Origin: Rhabditoides inermis
Taxonomy: Eukaryota; Nematoda; Chromadorea; Rhabditida; Rhabditidae
DNA length: 64,000 nt
Assembly (NCBI GenBank): GCA_963966185.1
Contig: CAWZYM010000355.1
Location: 263,001-327,000, forward strand
Direction of reading: 5' to 3'
Shown here: piece after piece, positions 57,406-64,000 of the stretch
Layout of the letters: every line of letters begins with the position of its first letter
Numbering within the stretch: position 1 is the stretch's first letter
Made by a program: the position numbers and the translations under genes
Notes under the pieces: generated by a model
The model's input: the letters and a program-made list of their open reading frames with translations, nothing else
What the model was told of the DNA's origin: nothing
Database searches by the model: none

Positions 57406-57603
57406 TGTTCCGTAGACTCAAACAGAACACAGAAAATAGTTATGACTCAATTTATCTCAACGGGAGGCGCTTTATATATAGAGGTCTCGGGGGGGGGGGG
57501 GGGGTCGTGGGAGTCTCCGTGAGAGGGGATGGTCGGCCTTGTCCTTTGATGATCGGCCGATGATTCTCACGGTTTGAATCCCCCTGACCTCTGCGCAAGC
57601 ACA
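57406..57603 (-). repeat. 5' LTR of the BEL/Pao element, 198 bp
   Basis: The same sequence as 46776-46971 apart from two extra G in the poly-G run (16 against 14). TG...CA termini. Right flank after the LTR is CAAACGGAGCG. Confidence 0.95.
57471..57480 (-). promoter_or_regulatory. TATA box in the 5' LTR
   Basis: In element direction CTCTATATATAAAGCGCC, a good TATA match inside the 5' LTR, where transcription of the element should start. The same box is in the 3' LTR. Confidence 0.6.
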
Positions 57604-58274
57604 CAAACGGAGCGTGCACATCTAAGGATGATTAGACACCTAATCAGCACTTTATCACACGGGAAGAGATTAGAGCAGAGAGATATGAAATAAGAGAGAG
57701 AGAGAGAGAAAGAGAGATCAATCATAGTTTCCCACACTCACCTTTTAGTTTTGACGAACTGTTAAGACAATAATAGCTGATGTATGCAGCACAGTTCCAG
57801 AATATGTGGCGATTAGTAATAATGTGAAAAGGAACGGCTGGAAACGTATCTGTCTAGGAGAACGCTAATGTACTGTGAGTGTGCGGCCGATGGCTGAATC
57901 AGAGAGCTCTCCACTCTCACACTCCCACACTCGCAGGCAGACAACAAGCGGACAGTGGAAAGGACATCCTTTGTGGACGCCGATGCACACGTGCGCTATA
58001 GATAGTTGCAGAGAGTTGCAGAGAGTAAAGATGAAAGATGGGTATTTGCTTTGATGGGTCATTACGAGACAAAAACAAATGTTGCAACAAAGTATCTGAA
58101 AAACAATTCAACACAATACTCTGTTGGGTTTTGGGAATAATCTGCGTTCGTTGTTCTCTCCACAGTGACAGTGACAATATCAGTCTGAGTTCATTCCTCG
58201 AACAATCACGCCGAAATTCCACACACCACACAACCACGTTGCTCAACTCGTTTATCAGTGCAATCTCTCTCTCT

Positions 58275-58347
<73 letters not shown>

Positions 58348-58384
58348 TCTCTCTCTCTCCCTCCCTCCATCTCTCCCTCTCTCT
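57604..58384. other. Right flank of the BEL element; no gene supported
   Basis: Before insertion this would have been the sequence directly upstream of the four-exon gene at 45244-46665, so it may hold that gene's promoter or first exon; I cannot identify either. A short GA tract lies near 57692-57716 and CT-rich tracts at 58263-58387. Confidence 0.4.
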
Positions 58385-58560
58385 CTATATGTCGTAGTAT
58401 CCCAGTTTGACGCATCGATGGATGATTCCCTCGTGTGGGTCGCAGACGAACGATCGGGGACAGATGCAGGCGCGCTGACGGCCGATGCGACACACCGAGT
58501 CCCCGGAAGGACAGACTGGAAGGGAGGGAGGGTGGAGAGGGAGGGAGGGAGAGAGGGAGG

Positions 58561-58598
<38 letters not shown>

Positions 58599-59234
58599 AA
58601 GAGAGAGAGGCTCGTTCGACTCACACTGTATCTCCAGCGACCTCTTCGCCATGTCCTTCTGAATCAGCTCCAGCAGGTACGGCTTCTCGTCAGTCTGTGG
58701 TTGGAACAGTGAGGCGAGTGATGGAAGGGGCGAGAGTTGGGGTAAGGGAGGCGCGATGGCGCTGGAATGGGAACGATTTTGAGCATCGAACGACCGAGCC
58801 AACCCAAGTATAATCTAATTTATAGCCTGCACCAGAGCGATAGTTTTCGATCTACCTCGCTTGAAGTTCGAAACACGGTGTCATAACCGTCTGCCTGTCT
58901 TGTTTTGCGCGCTATTGCCAAGAACCGACTCTCCGTCTTTCTCTGATCTACCCCACCGCGCGCAACTTATTGCGAGCACAGAAATATAGAAACAAGTGCG
59001 AGCAAAGTCGACAGTCGGACACTGCACATCAGAATCCGCTTCCATCACAGGATCGCATCGGTCCGTGGCCCTTTCGAACATGATGTACCGTATTCCATAT
59101 TACCATAAATGATCACCCACCCCTCCCCCCTCTCTCTCTCTCCCTCTCCCTCTTCCTTCCTCCCTCTATCTCTCCATCCCTCCCTCTCTCTTTCTTTCCC
59201 TATCTCTCTCTCTCGCTTCCTCCCTCCCTCCCTC

Positions 59235-59296
<62 letters not shown>

Positions 59297-59445
59297 CCAT
59301 CTCATAAGTTGGAAGGCACATTTCGAAAGTGTTTGGAACTCGTTTCGAGGGACCCACCCCTGCTCGCCCGCCGCCTCCTCCCGCAGCCTCTCCACGTTGC
59401 ATTCTGCCGTCGACGGCGCGCCGGCCAAAAGGGCGGCGAGGGAAC
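58385..59445 (-). CDS. Small cysteine-rich, possibly secreted protein (3' exons)
   Basis: Exons 58625-58694 and 58385-58515 are well bounded (CAACCACAG acceptor, T|GTGAGTC donor, CCTTCCAG acceptor) and join in phase. The last exon reads 'CPSGDSVCRIGRQRACICPR' then 'SFVCDPHEGIIHRCVKLGYY', giving a C-X6-C-X7-C-X-C-X6-C-X9-C pattern, and stops at TAG. A probable upstream exon, 59354-59445, carries a hydrophobic 'SLAALLAGAPSTA' followed by Glu-Cys, like the end of a signal peptide, and is also in phase, though its GTCCCT donor is weak. The first exon with the start was not found. Family not recognised; a secreted peptide or small disulfide-rich domain is the inference. Confidence 0.5.
58516..58624. 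repeat. GA-rich microsatellite within the intron
   Basis: The intron between the last two exons of the small cysteine-rich gene is almost entirely GGGA and GAGA repeats (58520-58610). Confidence 0.8.
59130..59293. repeat. CT-rich microsatellite
   Basis: CT, CCCT and TCCC repeats, with a pure CT run at about 59238-59293, probably intronic to the small cysteine-rich gene. Confidence 0.85.
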
Positions 59446-60563
59446 CTAGAATTGTGTACTTGTAATATGTTTGTAGCAATTTTCTGTTAATAAGTGTTCC
59501 TATATTGGTTCAGCGAGAGTGTAATTCACACCCAAATGCGCCAGCAAGCGAAGAAAAGTGGATAAGTTATCTGACCCTATACTACTCTTGACACGTATTC
59601 GAAAGTGACACGGTCAGAACTGACACGGAAAAACTGACATGTCGCGTGAGCGACTGATGGCGACAGAATCCATCTACCTTATGTAAACGTACACATTCGT
59701 GTGAATTGTGCGTACGTATCAATGTTCCAGTGGCAAGCATTGGCATATACCGAGATGTTTGGGTGAGGTGTTCACTGCTTGTTAGTGTTTAAAACCTACA
59801 GTACCTGGTAATGAAGTGCAAGTATAGATACAAAATAGTTGTGTTGCACATTAAAAAAACTCACATTCTCGTGACGCCGCAGCGACGGTGACGAAAAGAA
59901 GCGAAGAGATCACCCAAATCATGTCTAGTCTAGAAGTACCGATTCATTCACAGAAGACAAAGGTCTTTATGACATCACACACTCTCAGGGAAGGCGGTCC
60001 ATTCACGAATCATCAAACAATTTGCGCAATCCAAATTTCAAATGTTTCAAAAAGAATTATGCGATGTAAGTGCCACGTGTGCCTATCTATCAAAGCGCAA
60101 TCCAAATTTCAAATGTTTCAAAAAGAAATATGCGATGTAAGCACAGAGTCACGTGTGCGTATTTATATAAGTAATAAGATCCCTAGAGTGCGGCAATGTC
60201 TAAAAGAAGAACAAGCAAACTTAAAGTACAGTGAGTTCGTATGATAAAAAACGCACTCATCGTTGTTTGACTCTGAAGAACAGTCTGAAATCACTAAATC
60301 GGCAAAGAGATAAAGGGAGAGAGAGAATCATTCATTTCGCTGCAACGAGAGGTGCATTTCAATTGCGCAAACGTTCTTTTTTTCTAGCATGCGTTTTTTT
60401 TTTGTAGAATTGCTAGGCAGCACACGCACGCATCCATTCAAACGATTTATAAAACGGGAAAAACGGGCATAGATGTATCACATATGTCGGCTAGAATATT
60501 ATTTGTGTATATGTATACAATTATACATCGAGACACGTGAGGCGGTCAGAGGAAATGGCGATT

Positions 60564-60604
<41 letters not shown>

Positions 60605-60935
60605 CGACTTTGATGTAAAGTCTGTTGAAGAAAGGCACTTTCGCGCGTCTGGCTCATACAATAAAAAAGAGAAGTCACATAGTTCGCACTTCCTCGAAGA
60701 ACAAAAGTGAAATGAGATTGCGGTATATTGCCTCGAGGGATGAGAGAGAGAGGAGAGAGTGAGAGAGAGAGAGAGAGATAATGTCAATAAACGGCAACGC
60801 CCTCTTTGTCTCATTTGTATTAGGATGAGAGAGAGAGTTAATAGAATCGGACAGACATGGTTCAATTGAGTTCCGAGGATCGCGGCCACCGCGGGGCGCC
60901 AGACGCGGCGCCCGTAATTTGCAGGCGCCATCCGG
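59446..60935. other. Intergenic; a 71-bp tandem duplication and GA tracts
   Basis: GCGCAATCCAAATTTCAAAT with its following sequence occurs at 60024 and again at 60095, a 71-bp tandem pair with small differences. GA tracts lie at about 60565-60601 and 60735-60778. Upstream exons of the small cysteine-rich gene may hide here, but I could not identify them. Confidence 0.5.
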
Positions 60936-62040
60936 CTACTCTTCTTCCTGGTTCTGGTACCAGTTATAGTACCACCAGTACCAGGAGCAGAAAACGAAGA
61001 ACGCAGTCGGGAACATCACTCGACTGTCTGAAAAAGGAAACGAAATTTGAATAATCGTCTGAAATGAATCAGATAACAGATAACAACCGACGTTTTCTTT
61101 AGGAGGAATCAGTGGCAAAAGGCAAAACAATTGTGCACCGGTATGTAGAAAGTTATGATTTCATTCGAAGATAGGAAATTGTTTTTTTTTGTCTGCGGTG
61201 GTTTATTGTGATGATGAGTCTCAAAAACTAACTGAGCTTTGTGTTTTCGTACATTCAAGTTTGACGTTCGATTAAACGTGACTGCTTGCCGCTCAAAACA
61301 CGGTGCTCTAACCTGTTTTGACGCTGCCCTCCTCTGATCTACCCAACAGCGTGCTTTTGTGAAAATACAACTATTCATTAGCGGGCATACTGTTGAAAAC
61401 TTTCGCAAATTCTCAACGAAACACGATCGAACAGTGTGTTTCGGAGACGTTTCGAAAGGACTAGGATACAGCTCGGTTCACACCATAATGTTTTCCGATC
61501 AGCGGTAAGTCTCTTCGCAATTATACCGACACCGCAAGCGCGCCAGCGCCGCACTCACACTCGTCGATCTTCCTGGCGCGTTGCTCGTTGTTGCTGGCGC
61601 ACTTCTGGCACGGCTTGCTGAAGTCGTGCTTGTTGTAGATGTGCGCGGCCGCGTGCGGCGTCGCCGACATCAGCGCCTGCAAAAAAGACCGGACCTGAAC
61701 CGCGCGGCGCCCGAACTTTTCTTCTCTCTCTCGAAAAAAAAATCGGAAACGCGATGACGTCATTCCGTGCGCACTCTCGATGTCAGGCATGCGACAGTAG
61801 TGCCAATAATACATATGTAAACACGCCACGACACGCATGCGAGAGTAGAAGGAGTGGCGTGCGCTTGCTCGGCATACTGTAGACTGTGGTGACGACTACG
61901 GTACTACAGTACTCTGTCGGTTGGATACCGTATTCTCGGCTTCTCGCTCCGCGAAACTGCTCCGCCGCAGTTGGATTACGATTGGGGCGGGTGCTCCGCA
62001 GAGCGCCTGAGGAGGTGAGAGATGGAAGAACGATCGCTGG

Positions 62041-62102
<62 letters not shown>

Positions 62103-64000
62103 ACCGTCTAGTCGAGAGGGGCCAGGCGCATTCTCTCTGATGTGTGCTACATATGTATGTACAAAGTGGTCAGGCAGATAATATGTGTACATAGAAGCGC
62201 ATTCCTTGCTCGATTCGGCCATATGTGAGACAACATTCAGTTATCAGCCCAGGGGTGACAGTGAGAGATTGTGAGAGAGAGACACGTGTTAGAAGGGGGG
62301 ATATGGTACAGAAGAAGATCTTCGGAAGGCAGTAACCGGTAACACAGTACCGCGGTGTTGTTCATGCATGTGGAGAGTCCCTGGGTGAGTGAGTAGCCCA
62401 TCTTCTGGACGGCGGCTGGAGGGGGAGGCGGGGGCGGTGAGGCACTCTCCCTGCGCTGAAATACACCAAACAGCTCGAGGTGCGGTCAGTCTCTATTCTA
62501 GCAATTCCGAAGATTCTGTATTGAGATTCTGGATAAAGTTTTTGATTTGATTTTGATTCCGAAGTGTTCGAAGTGTTTCAAAGGCAAATCGAGAGCGTTT
62601 CGGGTGTTTGGATGTGAAGAGACTGACGGCAACTTGACTGACGGCAGCTCGAGCTGAGTGTGAGGTCAGTCTCTTTGTGTTTGGAATATGGTAAAGTACA
62701 ATGATACACTGCAAAAAGTGTGTGGCGAGGGATTCGAAACACAGCGTTTCGGAGATATTCCTTAGTGTTTTCATCTGACGGCAACTTCAGAGCGTCCCAC
62801 TCACACATACCACGTAAGCCACTCCCGCGGACACTCCCCCCGAAGAACCCGAAAGACGAACCAAATTAGGTTGGTGAAACATAAAATGAACCTAATGCTT
62901 CCCCAAGGACCCAAAATGAAACATATAAAAGTGAGTGTGAGTGTGTGTGATTTGAAAGTGGTTCACAGCAAGATAGTGAACCAAGCCAAGGCCCCGGCAA
63001 ACCCGGGAAATCTTGGAGGGAACGCACCACAAACGGGATCTCAGCGTCGTCGGTCGTCATGTACCGCATCTCGTCATCCTGAAAGTTAAGTTGCATAACT
63101 ATACTGAATCCGGTATATAGGTCCGTTTCGTCGAAACTACTAGCAATCTGTTTCGAGGAAGCATTGAGAGTGGGGAGCAAACTGCTAACAGTGAGTTCTG
63201 ACCGATTGAATCATTTCTATACCATCTATATCAAAGAGGAGCGGTGAGGGGGAAGTGGGTGATACAAAATGTGAAGTGAAAAGTGATGAGGGAAGTTGCC
63301 GCAGTGTGGTGTGGTGTGGGTCATGCTCTCTCGCATTCAAAAGGCTGGCAACCTAAGAACTTCAACTCACCATCACTTTATGACCACCGTTCTGCTCGAT
63401 CTGACATACGGTATGACTCTACAGAATTTGGAAGTACCGTAACCGGTGATCTACAGTACCCTACGATACCGTAACCCACCATGACGATCTTATGCGCCGC
63501 GCCGTTGTTGTTCTGCATTTTCTGGTGAGAGAAGGCTCTCCGATGGACGCAGTCGAACACTCGTTTCGTCATAAAGTACGAGACGAACGAGTACTCGAGC
63601 AGCACCTGTGGTACGAGGGGTACGAGGGGCACTAGGACGAGAGGTACGTAGTACGAGAGCTACGAGGTGTACGGTGTACAAACTGTTTTTTTTCCTTCAA
63701 AAGTGATTTTGAGTGCGTTTCAATCACCGTAATAAGTTGAATTATTTTTTTGCATTGTAATTCCTATCGCATTCCCAATAACTAATTTTCATAAACGATT
63801 ACAATATACTTACACTACATACCTATCATATTTTTCTTTGCAGTTGTACATTTGAACTTGTCTTCGACGTTTCAGATAAATATGTTCGTCGACGTTTCAG
63901 ATAAATATCGTCGATGTCGTTTCAAAAAGTATAAAAAAACTGCCTCGATATCTCACCAAGAAAATGAGTCCTTGTGAGAAGGTGAGCCAGATGTCGAGTG
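60936..64000 (-). CDS. Cys-loop (pentameric) ligand-gated ion channel subunit, 3' part
   Basis: Six exons join in phase: 63957-64000 (continues beyond the window), 63480-63605, 63028-63078, 62351-62455, 61559-61676 and 60936-61027, all GT/AG. The first two give the M2-M3 linker and M3 'LDIWLTFSQGLIFL' plus 'VLLEYSFVSYF', the usual D-x-W...LLEY...Y pattern. The last gives M4 'YSRVMFPTAFFVFCSWYWWY' and ends in an acidic 'NQEEE' and TAG. The M3-M4 cytoplasmic loop of about 130 residues contains a poly-proline run (seven Pro) and a 'CQKC' pair. The M4 'SRVMFPxAF' type is typical of GABA/glycine/glutamate-gated chloride-channel relatives rather than nicotinic receptors; cation or anion selectivity cannot be judged because M2 is outside the window. 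Plasma-membrane receptor of neurons or muscle. The ligand is unknown. Confidence 0.85.
62045..62101. repeat. CT dinucleotide microsatellite in the channel gene intron
   Basis: A pure CT run of about 28 units within the intron between the fourth and fifth recognised exons (61677-62350). Confidence 0.95.

Larger units (their letters stand above)
46776..57603 (-). mobile_element. BEL/Pao LTR retrotransposon with envelope-like gene
   Basis: A 10.8-kb element bounded by two LTRs. In element direction the order is LTR, a primer-binding-like TGGCGACC, gag-protease, reverse transcriptase and RNase H, integrase, envelope-like glycoprotein, an extra zinc-knuckle ORF, LTR. Protease before RT, integrase last in pol, and a DUF5641-like integrase tail identify BEL/Pao. 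The envelope resembles bunyavirus glycoproteins, as described for nematode elements Tas, Cer7 and relatives. LTRs differ only in poly-G length, which suggests recent insertion, yet three frame breaks interrupt pol and env. No convincing target-site duplication is seen (AGCGG on the left, CAAAC on the right). Confidence 0.95.

Overview
The window reads as nuclear DNA of an invertebrate, most probably a nematode. The host genes I can assemble have several small exons, introns as short as 39-60 nt, and 3' splice sites of the TTTCAG/CTTTCAG type. There is a short inverted cluster of TTAGGC, the nematode telomere hexamer. The large retroelement is a BEL/Pao element with a bunyavirus-glycoprotein-like envelope, a combination known from nematode elements such as Tas and Cer7/Cer13. 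The assignment is an inference; no rRNA or intact tRNA gene settles it.

Layout. About half of the window is tandem repeat. Satellite A (1391-23720) is a 22-kb hierarchical array of hairpin-forming GTTCCTACCCTC / GAGGGTAGGAAC modules alternating with AT-rich modules. It starts exactly at the edge of a palindromic MITE-like element (988-1390). At 23720/23721 it switches without spacer into satellite B, a 39-bp minisatellite (23721-27769, again 36982-40015 and 43030-43466). Satellite C, a 9-bp GACCACTAT repeat, occurs in four blocks between 40016 and 43537 and is interleaved with two near-identical 0.9-kb units that each carry another MITE-like palindrome. Between the satellites lie a decayed APE-type non-LTR retrotransposon (27770-30199, minus strand) whose reverse-transcriptase core has been replaced by 94 bp of satellite B, and a mostly unique segment (30.2-36.9 kb) with an eight-exon plus-strand gene (32003-33659) for an unrecognised 387-residue protein with one hydrophobic segment.

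The right third holds host genes and one large mobile element, all on the minus strand. A four-exon gene (45244-46665) encodes an unrecognised protein. Just upstream of it sits a 10.8-kb BEL/Pao element (46776-57603) with LTRs identical except for poly-G length, a gag-protease ORF, a pol ORF with reverse transcriptase, RNase H and the start of integrase, an ORF that finishes integrase and runs straight into a two-part envelope polyprotein, and an extra 247-residue ORF with an acidic centre and three CCHC knuckles. Three frame breaks interrupt pol and env. Beyond it are a small cysteine-rich, possibly secreted protein gene (58385-59445) and the 3' half of a Cys-loop ligand-gated ion channel gene (60936 to the window edge), recognised by its M3 and M4 segments.

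How the parts relate: the element encodes the usual capsid, protease, polymerase, integrase and envelope set of an invertebrate retrovirus-like BEL element plus one candidate accessory protein, and its 3' LTR lies about 110 bp upstream of, and in the same direction as, the four-exon host gene. The host genes show no evident common pathway.
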